From assembly GCA_947037025.1 (NCBI GenBank), contig CAMQSU010000016.1, positions 1-34,140 on the forward strand: a stretch of DNA of 34,140 bases. The letters are read 5' to 3'. Every line of letters starts with the position of its first letter. The stretch's first letter is position 1. The notes beneath the pieces were generated by a model. That model was not told where the DNA came from. It worked only from the letters and a program-made list of their open reading frames with translations, and searched no databases. Origin of the DNA: an uncultured Clostridia bacterium (GTDB lineage: Bacteria; Bacillota; Clostridia; Christensenellales; UBA3700). The position numbers and the translations under genes are program-made. Below, piece by piece: positions 1-9,204 of this stretch.

Positions 1-681
1 GGCGTTAATCCTTCTGCAGGTGGGTTGTTGGTATTCACTAACATACTTAACGTAATCAGCCAAAATACTTTGATTACTAATAGTTCATTCAACTTCTTTG
101 CAATATTTGGTTTAGGACAAACAACTTCTCCGCTAGCTCTTACTATTTGCGTAATAATCGTAATGATAATTCTGGCTGCAGTTGCTTTCTATATGTTCTA
201 TCAGAGCAATAATAGGACGGATGCTTTATTCCTTGCTGCGATGTCATTCATTGTTTGGTCAGTGTTTGGTGTTGGTGCTAAAATGGAAAATATGGTTATT
301 GGTATAGCATTACTATTTGTTTATGCTACTCTTAAAACTGAAAGACGTCTTTACATCGCTGCCGGTATTCTTGCTGTTGCAATGTTTGTAAATATGGCTG
401 TTTTACAAACTAATAGTGGTTACCTAGTTTATAATTATGCTACTACTGCAGGATTTAAACCTTTCCATTATACTGATCCTCTATATATTATTGGTTCGAT
501 TATTGTGACTTTCACTACTTTGTATTTGTTCTACGTTTCGTACGATATTATGATCAAAAAGTCTGAATGCGATATCACACCTATGAGCGATCATTACATT
601 ACTGATGTTAAAAATAATCTTAGTGATTTTAGAAAAAGAAATGCAGCTAAATTCAAGAGAGCTCCAAAAAGCAGTAAATAA
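1..681 (+). CDS. GT-C-like polytopic membrane protein, C-terminal part (truncated by window edge)
   Basis: The frame is open from base 1 with no upstream stop, so the gene begins outside the window; the TTG at 25 is not a credible start. The visible 226 residues are mostly hydrophobic, with about five membrane segments and a basic cytoplasmic tail (RKRNAAKFKRAPKSSK). The stretch NTLITNSSFNFFAIFGLG and the later pattern of a short polar loop (GVGAKMEN), a hydrophobic helix, KTERR, a helix and FVNMAVL resemble the C-terminal part of Gpi18/PMT-type GT-C glycosyltransferases, which move sugars from lipid-linked donors at the membrane. The usual MHER-like loop reads KMEN here. The catalytic N-terminal part is not visible, so the family call is inference. 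It is followed by a 106-bp gap before yifB. Confidence 0.55.
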   Translation, partial: GVNPSAGGLLVFTNILNVISQNTLITNSSFNFFAIFGLGQTTSPLALTICVIIVMIILAAVAFYMFYQSNNRTDALFLAAMSFIVWSVFGVGAKMENMVIGIALLFVYATLKTERRLYIAAGILAVAMFVNMAVLQTNSGYLVYNYATTAGFKPFHYTDPLYIIGSIIVTFTTLYLFYVSYDIMIKKSECDITPMSDHYITDVKNNLSDFRKRNAAKFKRAPKSSK

Positions 682-787
682 TCTAATTATTTTATGCTCT
701 AGGTTTATTTTATTATTGATAAGATTAAGATTGATTATTAAGCTAAAGCGAATGTTTTTTATTCGCATATAATGCTAGTGAGGTGTT

Positions 788-2317
788 ATGTTATCTAAAA
801 TTAATAGCTTCGCACTTAGCGGAGTAAAAGGGTATAAGGTGGATATTGAACTGGATATTAATTCAGCAATGCCATCTTACGATGTAGTAGGACTTCCTGA
901 TGCGGCAATTAAAGAGTCGCGTGAGAGAGTTAGATCTGCAATTAAAAATAGCGGATATGATTATCCTATAAAGAAAATTACCGTGAACTTAGCTCCTGCC
1001 GATACTAAAAAAGAAGGTGCTGTGTTTGATCTTGCTATTGCGATAGGTATACTTAGCGCTTCAGAGCAAATTCCGGTCGGCAAGTACAAAGATTTTATTA
1101 TTCTTGGCGAACTTTCGTTAGATGGTTCAATTAGGCATATAAATGGTATTCTTCCGACTATTATTGCAGGGGTTGAAAACGGTTACACTAATTATATTAT
1201 ACCTGCTGCAAATAGTAATGAAGCTAGCTATATTGACGGAATTAACGTTTATCCAGCATCTTCACTTCATGATGTAGTTGAGTTTTTAAGAGGGAATAAG
1301 CTTATCGGAATTTTAGCTAGTCATGAGTATACTTCGGATGTAAATGAGAGCAGATATACTGTTGATTTTAGTGAAGTTAAAGGTCAAACTCTAGCTAAAC
1401 GTGCATTAGAAATTGGTGCTGCTGGTGGTCATAATACCATCATGATAGGACCTCCAGGCTCAGGTAAAACTATGCTTGCTAAATGTATGCCTACAATTAT
1501 GCCTTCGATGACTTTTGAAGAGGCGATAGAGGTTACAAAAATCCACAGTATTTCAGGTGTTCTTGATTCTTCTGTCGGGATTGTTACTACTAGACCTTTC
1601 AGAACACCTCATCATACGGCAACAATACCGTCACTTACGGGTGGTGGATCTAATTGTAAACCGGGCGAAATAAGTTTAGCGCACAATGGCGTATTATTTT
1701 TAGATGAAATGCCAGAGTATTCAAGAAAAACATTAGAAACTTTGCGTCAACCTTTAGAAGATGGAATTGTTTCAATTTCGCGCGCAAGGCAAACTCTTGA
1801 ATATCCTTGCAATTTTATGCTTGTAGCGAGCATGAATCCTTGCCCGTGTGGCAACTTTGGGTCTTCAAACCCTTGTAAATGCTCACCATCAGAGATACAC
1901 AAGTATATTAACAAGCTATCTGGTCCATTATTAGATAGGATAGATTTGCAAGTTGAGGTTGATAGTATTGCTTATAGTGACCTTAGGTCAAATGCAAATG
2001 CGGAAACTTCGATCGATATTAAGAAACGGGTAGAGATTGCAAGGCAAATTCAAAGAGAGCGGTTAAAAGGTACAGGTATTTTTACTAATTCGCAAATGAA
2101 TAATAGACAATTAAAAGAATTTTGCGTGATTGATAAGAAATCAGATAATTTACTTGAAGCTGCATTTAATAAACTTTCACTATCAGCACGTGCTAGCACA
2201 AGAATACTAAAAGTTGCTAGAACTATTGCAGATATTAATCAAGAAACAGATATAAAAATTCAGCATGTTTCCGAAGCAATTCAGTATCGTTCGCTAGACA
2301 GAAAGTACTGGGAATAA
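788..2317 (+). CDS. yifB: YifB/ComM family AAA+ ATPase (Mg-chelatase-like)
   Basis: This 509-residue protein matches the usual length of the YifB/ComM family. It has an N-terminal ChlI-type domain (about 1-170), an AAA+ module and a C-terminal Mg_chelatase_C helical domain (about 395-509). Walker A is GPPGSGKT at 221-228 and Walker B is VLFLDE at 302-307. The family's cysteine cluster NPCPCGNFGSSNPCKC lies at 350-365. In naturally competent bacteria ComM is a hexameric helicase that promotes branch migration during integration of incoming DNA; the role in Firmicutes is less clear. The ATG at 788 follows a GAGGTG SD by five bases. The next gene is dprA, another transformation-associated gene, 33 bp away and probably cotranscribed. 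Confidence 0.93.
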   Translation: MLSKINSFALSGVKGYKVDIELDINSAMPSYDVVGLPDAAIKESRERVRSAIKNSGYDYPIKKITVNLAPADTKKEGAVFDLAIAIGILSASEQIPVGKYKDFIILGELSLDGSIRHINGILPTIIAGVENGYTNYIIPAANSNEASYIDGINVYPASSLHDVVEFLRGNKLIGILASHEYTSDVNESRYTVDFSEVKGQTLAKRALEIGAAGGHNTIMIGPPGSGKTMLAKCMPTIMPSMTFEEAIEVTKIHSISGVLDSSVGIVTTRPFRTPHHTATIPSLTGGGSNCKPGEISLAHNGVLFLDEMPEYSRKTLETLRQPLEDGIVSISRARQTLEYPCNFMLVASMNPCPCGNFGSSNPCKCSPSEIHKYINKLSGPLLDRIDLQVEVDSIAYSDLRSNANAETSIDIKKRVEIARQIQRERLKGTGIFTNSQMNNRQLKEFCVIDKKSDNLLEAAFNKLSLSARASTRILKVARTIADINQETDIKIQHVSEAIQYRSLDRKYWE

Positions 2318-2350
2318 TAACTTTATTTGAATATTTTATGAGGAGCGCAA

Positions 2351-3448
2351 TTGTATAATAATGACGAAAGAGCTTTGATATGGCTTAACAGCTTTAATAT
2401 ATCAACTATTAAGAAAAATTATTTAATCAATAACTTTATCTCTCCTTACGAGATGATAGAGGATTTTGAAGATTGCAAAGACATTATTTGTAATGTTATT
2501 GGCGAGCGGAATTACAGTATTATGAAAAATGTTTGCAATACTGAGTACATAGATAAGCTAATCAGTGATATTGATGCTAAGAACGTATCAGTAATTACAA
2601 ATTGTAGCGATGATTACCCTGTGCTTTTATCTGATGTTTTGGATGATGATGCACCTATTGTGCTTTACTATTTAGGCGATATCAGCTTGATAAAAACACA
2701 ATGTTTTGCGGTTGTTGGCGCTAGACGCATTACTAGATACGGACGCGATGTGACGGAAAAGTTCACTAGAGATTTAACTACAAGTGGATTTACTATTATA
2801 AGCGGAATGGCTCGTGGCGTTGATAGTGTCGCACATACGGAATGCCTTAATTTTGAAGGCAAAACGATTGCAGTTTTAGGGTCAGGTATTGATGTTGTTT
2901 ATCCTAAAGAAAATCGTGATTTGTATTGCCGTATTGCAACAACCGGTTTAATTATTTCCGAGTTCCCTTTAGGGACAGAACCGCTTCCATATAATTTTCC
3001 GCAAAGAAATAGGATAATAACTGCACTTTCTTGTGGAGTACTTGTGACAGAGGCGGGTATGAAATCCGGGTCTAGGATATCAGCCAATTTAGCAATTGAC
3101 CAAGGTAAGGAGCTTTTTGTAGTTCCCGGTAGTATTTTCAGCGAACAATGTAAGGGCTGTAATCATCTGATAAAAAGTAATGATAATTGCGTTATGGTCA
3201 CTGGTATAAATGATATATTAGAAAAGTATGATATAAAAAAACGTCAAGAAATAGTGCATGCTATTCAGCTGGATTTTGTAGAGCAAGCAATTGTTCTTGA
3301 GCTTGAACAGGGCAAAATGCACTTTGAAGAAATATTATCTAAGTCTAATCTTGAGGTCGGGGTGCTTTTAACAACACTCATGAGTCTTGAGGTTAGTAAG
3401 GTTATAAGGAAAATTCCTGGCAACTTTTATGAGTTGCAACCTAACTAG
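2351..3448 (+). CDS. dprA: DNA-processing protein DprA (Smf)
   Basis: DprA binds incoming single-stranded DNA and loads RecA during natural transformation. The 365 residues show an N-terminal helical region (1-80), the Rossmann-like DprA core (about 85-290) and a C-terminal winged-helix DprA_WH domain (about 305-362). Core motifs are VVGARRITRYGR (121-132), SGMARGVDSVAH (151-162), GSGIDVVYPKENRDLY (177-192) and FPQRNRIITALS (216-227), followed by TEAGMKSGS. The start is TTG at 2351, placed five bases after AGGAG; no in-frame ATG fits, so this rarer start codon is the best choice. It lies between yifB and topA (17 bp to topA), the same dprA-topA order as in Bacillus. Confidence 0.95.
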   Translation: MYNNDERALIWLNSFNISTIKKNYLINNFISPYEMIEDFEDCKDIICNVIGERNYSIMKNVCNTEYIDKLISDIDAKNVSVITNCSDDYPVLLSDVLDDDAPIVLYYLGDISLIKTQCFAVVGARRITRYGRDVTEKFTRDLTTSGFTIISGMARGVDSVAHTECLNFEGKTIAVLGSGIDVVYPKENRDLYCRIATTGLIISEFPLGTEPLPYNFPQRNRIITALSCGVLVTEAGMKSGSRISANLAIDQGKELFVVPGSIFSEQCKGCNHLIKSNDNCVMVTGINDILEKYDIKKRQEIVHAIQLDFVEQAIVLELEQGKMHFEEILSKSNLEVGVLLTTLMSLEVSKVIRKIPGNFYELQPN

Positions 3449-3465
3449 AAAAGAAGGAGATAAGA

Positions 3466-5715
3466 ATGGATTTAGTTATCGTAGAGTCACCATCAAAGTC
3501 AAAGACTATTAGCAAATATTTAGGTAGTGGTTATAAAGTATTAGCATCAGGCGGTCACGTTCGTGATCTTCCAGCTAAAAAACTGGGTGTTGATATTCAT
3601 AAAAACTTTGAGCCTGAATATGAAGTTTATGCTCAAAAAATGAATACAATTAAACTACTTAAAAAAGAAGTCGAGCTTTGTGACAAAGTTTATCTAGCTA
3701 CCGATCCCGATCGTGAGGGTGAGGCGATTTCTTGGCACTTAAAAGAACTACTAAAAATTAAAGATAGCAATATTCGTATTGTATTTAATGAAATTACTAA
3801 AAAAGCTGTTAATAAAGCGATTTCTGAACCACATGAAATTAACTTTAATCTTGTAAACTCTCAGCAAGCTAGACGTGTTTTAGATAGGTTGGTTGGTTAC
3901 TTAATTTCTCCAGTGTTGTCAAGAAAAATTAAAAAGGGTTTATCGGCAGGCAGAGTTCAGTCGGTTGCTCTTCGCATGATTACTGACCGCGAACGTGAAA
4001 TTTTAGCATTCAAACCAGAGGAATTTTGGAATATTTTTTCTCATATTACTCCGAGCGGTGATACTTTTCATAAAGCACAGTTTAATGATATAAACGGCAA
4101 AAAAACTAAAATTGATAACAGTGTTTCTGCAATGAAAGTAGTAGATGAGTCAAAACTTGGTGTTTGGCACGTTGATAAAGTTAAAAGAGCTAAAAGCTTA
4201 AGTAAACCTAATCCACCTTTTACAACTTCTACTTTGCAGCAAGATGGTGTTAACAAACTCAATATGTCAGCAGCTCAAGTAATGCAAGTTGCTCAACAAC
4301 TATATGAGGGTGTTAATATCAAGGGCGAAGGTCAAATCGCACTTGTAACATATATTCGTACTGATAGTGTTAGGGTTAGTGATGATGCAGTAGCTATGGC
4401 TAAAGACTTTATTTCTGATCATTTTGGAGCGGAATTTTATCCAAATAAAGCTAATTTTTATCCGTCTAAAAGCAATGCTCAAGATGCACATGAGGCAATA
4501 CGTCCTGTAAGTTTAGAGTATTCTCCAGAGTCATTAAAGGGCAAAATTGAAGCTAATCAATACAGATTATATAAACTTGTTTATGATAGATTTTTATCTT
4601 CTCAAATGGTTCCTGCTCAATATGATACTTTAAATGTTCATATCGTAAGTGATTATCAGTCTACTAAGTATGGTTATACTTTGAAAGGTAAAACTATGAC
4701 TTTTGCTGGTTACACTATTGCATACACTCATACTAAAGAAGATGATGATGAAGAAGTTATAGCGTCTCTACCTCAGTTTACTGAAGGTGAAGCACTTAAT
4801 CTTAAAGAAATCACTCATGAGCAAAAATTTACTAAACCTGCTGCTAGATATACAGACAGCTCACTAGTTAAGGCTATGGAGGAAAATGGTATTGGTAGAC
4901 CTTCTACTTATGCAAGTATTATATCAGTCTTAAGTAAGCGCGAATATACGGAAAAAGATGGTAAATTTATGAAACCTACTGAATTAGGTCTATTAGTATC
5001 CGACCAGTTAGTGCAGTATTTTCCTAATATTATGGACACTAAATTCACTGCTGAAATGGAGCAAAAACTTGATACAGTCGAGGGCGGAAATGTAGATTGG
5101 CACAAAATTATAGGTGATTTCTATCCTGACTTTGCTCTAAGTTTAGAGAAAGCAAATGATGGTAAAAAAGTAAAATTAGAGCCAGTTTTAACTGAAATAA
5201 TGTGCGAAAAATGTGGAAAACCTTTTGCTATTCGTGATGGAAAATTTGGAAAGTTTTTGGGCTGTACAGGTTATCCTACATGCAGTAATATTAAACAATA
5301 TGATGAAAAAACTGGTGGTATTGCTGAAGATAAAGAAGGCGAAGGCGAGGAGCTTGCTAATTGCCCAGCTTGTGGCAAGTCAATGCAAGTTAAGCAAAGT
5401 AGATATGGTAAATTTTATGGATGTTCAGGTTACCCAGCTTGCAAAACAATTGTTAGCAGTGGTGATATGAAAAAATTAATTAATGGTGAAACTATTGTTC
5501 CAGAGGAGAAAGGCGCTAAAGGTAGCACTAAGGCTGCTGCACTTGATCCTAATGCACCTCCTCCTGTACCAAAAGAAGGGGATATTGTTTGCGATAAATG
5601 TGGTTCAATAATGGTTTTGAAAAATGGTAGATATGGCGAATTTTATGCTTGCCCTAGCTATCCAGCTTGTAAAAATATTATCAATTTAAAGAATATTAAC
5701 AAGGATAAATCATGA
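3466..5715 (+). CDS. topA: DNA topoisomerase I (type IA)
   Basis: This enzyme relaxes negative supercoils by cutting one strand through a 5'-phosphotyrosine intermediate. The Toprim domain begins at residue 2 (VIVESPSKSKT) and carries the DPDREGEA acidic motif at 80-87. The active-site tyrosine is Y296 within TYIRTDS. Three C-terminal four-cysteine zinc ribbons lie at about 580-606, 633-660 and 709-734, each in the form CxxCG...G(K/E)F(L/Y)..C.. YP.C. At 749 residues it is slightly longer than many relatives because of a charged linker (about 675-705) before the third ribbon. The ATG at 3466 has the strong SD AGAAGGAGA. Its TGA stop overlaps the trmFO start (ATGA), implying translational coupling. 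Confidence 0.97.
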   Translation: MDLVIVESPSKSKTISKYLGSGYKVLASGGHVRDLPAKKLGVDIHKNFEPEYEVYAQKMNTIKLLKKEVELCDKVYLATDPDREGEAISWHLKELLKIKDSNIRIVFNEITKKAVNKAISEPHEINFNLVNSQQARRVLDRLVGYLISPVLSRKIKKGLSAGRVQSVALRMITDREREILAFKPEEFWNIFSHITPSGDTFHKAQFNDINGKKTKIDNSVSAMKVVDESKLGVWHVDKVKRAKSLSKPNPPFTTSTLQQDGVNKLNMSAAQVMQVAQQLYEGVNIKGEGQIALVTYIRTDSVRVSDDAVAMAKDFISDHFGAEFYPNKANFYPSKSNAQDAHEAIRPVSLEYSPESLKGKIEANQYRLYKLVYDRFLSSQMVPAQYDTLNVHIVSDYQSTKYGYTLKGKTMTFAGYTIAYTHTKEDDDEEVIASLPQFTEGEALNLKEITHEQKFTKPAARYTDSSLVKAMEENGIGRPSTYASIISVLSKREYTEKDGKFMKPTELGLLVSDQLVQYFPNIMDTKFTAEMEQKLDTVEGGNVDWHKIIGDFYPDFALSLEKANDGKKVKLEPVLTEIMCEKCGKPFAIRDGKFGKFLGCTGYPTCSNIKQYDEKTGGIAEDKEGEGEELANCPACGKSMQVKQSRYGKFYGCSGYPACKTIVSSGDMKKLINGETIVPEEKGAKGSTKAAALDPNAPPPVPKEGDIVCDKCGSIMVLKNGRYGEFYACPSYPACKNIINLKNINKDKS

Positions 5716-7025
5716 CAACAATTAATATAGTTGGTGGAGGTCTTGCAGGCAGTGAGGCATGTTATCAATTACTAAAACGTGGATATAACGTGCGTTTATA
5801 TGAGATGAGAGGTGTGAAAAATACTCCATGTCATGAAACGGATGGACTTGCTGAACTTGTTTGTAGCAATAGTCTTAAAAGTATGGATAAATCTACTGCA
5901 TCAGGCGCCCTTAAAATGGAACTTGAATTACTAGATTGTATGGTTCTTAGGTGTTGTTATGAGGCTAAAGTTCCGGCTGGTGGTGCTCTTGCTGTAAATA
6001 GAATGCAAATGTCAAATGCTGTTCTTCGTGAGCTTAATAAGTTTGAAAATTTTGAACTTATTAGGTCTGAATTTATAAATATTGATACTCAAATTCCTAC
6101 TATAATTGCATCAGGCCCGCTAACATCAGATGATCTTGCTGTTAGTATTAATAAACTAATCGGCGATGATAATAATTTGCATTTTTATGATGCAGTAGCA
6201 CCGATAATTACAGGCGATAGTCTTGATATGGATAAAGTATTTGAGGCAGTTAGATATGATAAAGGGGAGCCTGGAGATTATCTTAATTGTGGCATGAATA
6301 GAGATCAATATAAGGCTTTTTATGATGTTTTAATATCTAGCAAGCGTGCAAACTTACATGAATTTGAAAAAGGTGAAATATTTGAAAGTTGTATGCCTAT
6401 TGAAGTTATGGCTGAGCGTGGCGCTGAAACGATTCGTTATGGAATGATGAAACCTGTTGGAATTACTAATCCTAAAACTGGCGAAAAATATCATGCAATT
6501 GTTCAGCTTAGAAAAGAAAATGTTGAGGGTAGTGCTTATAATTTAGTAGGTTTTCAGACTAACTTGACTTTTTCTGAACAACGTAGAGTTTTTGCCTTTA
6601 TTCCTGGTCTTGAAAATGCAGAATTTATTAGATATGGAGTTATTCATCGTAATACCTTCCTTAATTCACCAAAAGTTTTAACAGAAACTTACGCTCTTAA
6701 AACAAATCCTAACATATACTTTGCTGGTCAAATTACTGGCGTTGAAGGTTATGTTGAAAGTATTATGAGTGGACTTATTTCGGCAATAAACTTGCATAAT
6801 AGTTTGATTAATATAAGTGAATTTTTGCCGCCTGTTACTACAATTTGTGGTGCACTTCAAAGGCATATTTCAAGGGATAATGTCAATTTTCAGCCAATGA
6901 ATGCTAATTTCGGCATTCTTCCTGACTTAGAAGTTAGAATACGTGACAAAAAGTTGCGTAAAACTGAATATTCACTTCGTGCAGAGGCTGATATGATTGA
7001 ATATATCAAGCAAAATTTAGTATAA
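5712..7025 (+). CDS. trmFO: Folate/FAD-dependent tRNA (uracil-54) C5-methyltransferase TrmFO
   Basis: TrmFO (Gid) makes m5U54 in the T-loop of tRNAs using methylene-tetrahydrofolate and FAD. The 437-residue length is typical. The N-terminal dinucleotide fold is INIVGGGLAGSEAC (4-17). The family signature TPCHETDGLAELVCSNSLKS (38-57) contains C51, and C227 lies in ESCMPIE; they appear to correspond to the two functional cysteines studied in the B. subtilis enzyme. A second FAD-binding segment is FAGQITGVEGYVES near residue 335. The start overlaps topA by four bases and no other start fits. GlyA, downstream in this window, makes methylene-tetrahydrofolate, the methyl donor of this enzyme. Confidence 0.97.
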   Translation: MTTINIVGGGLAGSEACYQLLKRGYNVRLYEMRGVKNTPCHETDGLAELVCSNSLKSMDKSTASGALKMELELLDCMVLRCCYEAKVPAGGALAVNRMQMSNAVLRELNKFENFELIRSEFINIDTQIPTIIASGPLTSDDLAVSINKLIGDDNNLHFYDAVAPIITGDSLDMDKVFEAVRYDKGEPGDYLNCGMNRDQYKAFYDVLISSKRANLHEFEKGEIFESCMPIEVMAERGAETIRYGMMKPVGITNPKTGEKYHAIVQLRKENVEGSAYNLVGFQTNLTFSEQRRVFAFIPGLENAEFIRYGVIHRNTFLNSPKVLTETYALKTNPNIYFAGQITGVEGYVESIMSGLISAINLHNSLINISEFLPPVTTICGALQRHISRDNVNFQPMNANFGILPDLEVRIRDKKLRKTEYSLRAEADMIEYIKQNLV

Positions 7026-7298
7026 CATCTGTTTTAGTGTGAATTTGAAGGGAGAATTTATATGGTAATTACTACTTTGAATTTATTTTATGATTGATTT
7101 CTATTTTTAATATATTTAAATCTATATTATCATTTTAAGTTTTTAATCTTAAAAGAAGTACTAATTTTATATAAACGGTAATTTTAGTTAGTTTTTTAGT
7201 ATTTTATATACAATAAATTAATTTGTGCGAAATCACAGTAAACTAATTTTGAAAGTCATCATGATACGCAAATTATAGCGTGTCAAAAAGGAGTATTT
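7026..7298 (+). other. Intergenic gap where xerC is usually found
   Basis: This 273-bp stretch is very AT-rich. It holds the mini-ORF at 7062-7097 and a weak AT-only inverted repeat (TTTTAAG 7133-7139 with CTTAAAA 7148-7154) that lacks a proper T-tract. I see no consensus promoter and no fragment of a tyrosine recombinase. Transcription of hslVU may start here or continue from trmFO. Confidence 0.5.
7062..7097 (+). CDS. Possible 11-codon mini-ORF in the trmFO-hslV gap
   Basis: A good SD (AAGGGAG, 7048-7054) stands seven bases before an ATG that opens only 11 codons (MVITTLNLFYD) and ends in TGA. The spacing is ideal, but no terminator-antiterminator pair follows that would make it an attenuator leader. 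It may be a residue of a decayed gene (xerC usually sits here), a small peptide, or chance. Confidence 0.2.
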   Translation: MVITTLNLFYD

Positions 7299-7835
7299 AT
7301 GGGTAAATTAATGGGAACTACTATCTGTGCAGTTAAAAAAAATGGCAAGATAGCAGTAGCAGGAGATGGTCAAGTTACTTTTAGCGAAAGTATTATTTTT
7401 AAGTCAACTGCAAAAAAAGTTAAAAGAATTTATGATAATAAAGTTGTAATCGGCTTTGCCGGTTCTGTTGCTGATGCGTTTAGCTTATCAGAGAAATTTG
7501 AGAGTATGCTTAATAAATATTCAGGAAACCTTATGAGGTCTGCTGTTGAGCTTGCGGAGCTTTGGAGAAATGATAAAATGCCTAGAAAACTTGAAGCAAT
7601 GCTTATTGTTGCTGATAGTGAAGGTCTTTATATTGTTAGCGGTCAAGGTGATGTTATTGAGCCTGACGGTGGTGTATGTGCTATCGGAAGTGGTGGTAAT
7701 TATGCACTTGCAGCAGCTCGTGCTTTGCTTGCCGAAACTGACTTAGAAGCTGATGAAATTGTTAAAAAAGCATTGATTATTGCTAGTGAATTATGCGTTT
7801 TCACAAACGATCATATAACAGTGGAGGTGGTATAA
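7299..7835 (+). CDS. hslV: ATP-dependent protease peptidase subunit HslV (ClpQ)
   Basis: HslV is the proteasome-like peptidase that forms a double hexamer capped by HslU. The mature N-terminus is expected at T7 of [12 protein letters not shown], the catalytic nucleophile, so a six-residue propeptide ending in Gly should be removed. The signature AGDGQVTF lies at 21-28, followed by lysines near 39-40 (TAKKVKR). At 178 residues the length is normal. The ATG at 7299 follows AAAGGAG with good spacing; a second in-frame ATG at residue 5 lacks an SD. The TAA stop shares one base with the hslU start (TAATG), so the two subunits are coupled. Nucleophile position is inferred from alignment to the known family. 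Confidence 0.96.
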   Translation: MGKLMGTTICAVKKNGKIAVAGDGQVTFSESIIFKSTAKKVKRIYDNKVVIGFAGSVADAFSLSEKFESMLNKYSGNLMRSAVELAELWRNDKMPRKLEAMLIVADSEGLYIVSGQGDVIEPDGGVCAIGSGGNYALAAARALLAETDLEADEIVKKALIIASELCVFTNDHITVEVV

Positions 7836-9142
7836 TGAATATGACACCTAGAGAGATTGTGAAAGAGCTAGATAGATTTATTATCGGTCAAAATAATGCA
7901 AAAAAAGCAGTTGCTGTAGCACTTAGAAATAGGTACAGACGCAACCTGTTGCCTGCTACGCTTCGTGATGAAATCACTCCTAAAAACATAATCATGAAGG
8001 GGCCTACTGGTGTAGGTAAAACTGAAATAGCAAGGCGTCTTGCTAAAATTGTTCGTGCTCCTTTTATAAAAGTTGAGGCTACTAAATTTACTGAAGTAGG
8101 CTATGTTGGTCGTGACGTTGAGTCAATGATACGTGACCTTGTTGAAGTTGCTGTTAGACTTGTTCGAGATGAAAAAGCAAAGGATGTTGAAATCGCTGCA
8201 AGCAAGCATGTGATTAAGCAACTTACTAAAGCTGTCATTCCAATTAGAAAACCTTTGTATCCTGAAATGACTGAAACTGAACTTCGCACACAAATTGAAA
8301 CTGATATCAATGACGGAAAATTGCGTGATATTACTATTGAGATAGAAATGCCTGATACTCCTAAATCGTTGCAAGTCGGCCCTGGTGCTGGTATGGAGCT
8401 TAATATTGGCGATATTTTTGGAGGCATGATGCCTAAGAAAACTAAAAAGAGATCAGTTACTGTTGGCGATGCTTATAAGATATTAATGGAAATTGAATGT
8501 GATAAACTAATTGATGAAGATGCAGTTAATGCAGAGGCAATTAGACGCGCAGAAAATGAAGGAATTATCTTTATTGATGAGATTGATAAAATTGCATCTA
8601 AGGCTTCTCATGGTCAAGATGTTTCACGTGAAGGGGTTCAGCGAGACATTCTTCCGATAGTTGAGGGCAGTACTGTTTCTACTAAATATGGTCAAGTTAG
8701 AACAGACTATATTTTGTTTATTGCAGCAGGTGCATTCCACATTGCGAGCATGGATGATCTTATACCAGAGCTTCAAGGAAGATTCCCGATTAAAGTTACT
8801 TTAGATAACTTATCTGAGCAAGATTTTATTGATATTTTAACTACAACTGATAATAGTATTTTAAGTCAATATACCGAGCTATTGAAAGTCGATAATGTTA
8901 ATATTAATTTTTGCCCTGATGCTATCCGTGAGGTTGCTGTTATTGCTGCTGCGGAGAATGAAAATAATGAAAATATCGGTGCAAGAAGACTGCATACTAT
9001 TATGGAATTATTGCTATCAGAAATTTCATTTAATGCGGGCGGTTTAACTGAGGAAATTACTATCGATATTAATCGTGAATATGTATTGCAAAATCTTGAT
9101 AGCACTATCAAAACACTTAATTTAAGAAAATATATCTTATAA
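7835..9142 (+). CDS. hslU: ATP-dependent protease ATPase subunit HslU (ClpY)
   Basis: HslU is the AAA+ unfoldase that feeds substrates to HslV. I place the start at ATG 7835 (MNMTPREIV), preceded by GTGGAGGTGG inside the hslV end. An upstream in-frame start at 7793 would lie deep within hslV and has no SD. The resulting 435 residues show Walker A GPTGVGKT (56-63), the pore motif GYVG (89-92), the family-specific I-domain (about 105-230), Walker B IIFIDE (244-249) and the C-terminal tail LRKYIL, which docks into HslV. The I-domain is of moderate length with a basic KKTKKR patch near 201-206. Unlike the B. subtilis locus, no codY follows. A parS-like palindrome lies within the codons for DVSREGV. 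Confidence 0.96.
   Translation: MNMTPREIVKELDRFIIGQNNAKKAVAVALRNRYRRNLLPATLRDEITPKNIIMKGPTGVGKTEIARRLAKIVRAPFIKVEATKFTEVGYVGRDVESMIRDLVEVAVRLVRDEKAKDVEIAASKHVIKQLTKAVIPIRKPLYPEMTETELRTQIETDINDGKLRDITIEIEMPDTPKSLQVGPGAGMELNIGDIFGGMMPKKTKKRSVTVGDAYKILMEIECDKLIDEDAVNAEAIRRAENEGIIFIDEIDKIASKASHGQDVSREGVQRDILPIVEGSTVSTKYGQVRTDYILFIAAGAFHIASMDDLIPELQGRFPIKVTLDNLSEQDFIDILTTTDNSILSQYTELLKVDNVNINFCPDAIREVAVIAAAENENNENIGARRLHTIMELLLSEISFNAGGLTEEITIDINREYVLQNLDSTIKTLNLRKYIL
8620..8635. other. parS-like palindrome (13/16) inside hslU
   Basis: TGTTTCACGTGAAGGG matches the ParB site TGTTTCACGTGAAACA at 13 of 16 positions, with mismatches only at the last three bases. It falls in codons for a conserved HslU motif (VSREG), so the match may be partly coincidental. 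Confidence 0.3.
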
Positions 9143-9204
9143 AACAATATTTCATTTTAGTAGCTTTGTTGCAATTAATTTGAACAAAATACAAGAGGTT
9201 AATT

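Noticed and set aside
748..766. Hairpin GCGAAT/ATTCGC before yifB as a terminator of the first gene
   Set aside because: The stem is only six base pairs, and on the + strand it is followed by ATATAATG instead of a T-tract.
2187..2192. CACGTG in yifB as a parS site
   Set aside because: The flanks are CAG/CTA, so the palindrome does not extend in the parS manner.
7793..7834. Upstream start for hslU inside hslV
   Set aside because: It would overlap hslV by 43 bases, lacks an SD, and adds a stretch not typical of HslU; ATG 7835 has GTGGAGGTGG.
9143..9204. T-box or leader control of hisS
   Set aside because: The gap is 62 bp, too short for a T-box, and has no hairpin with a T-tract or His-rich leader.
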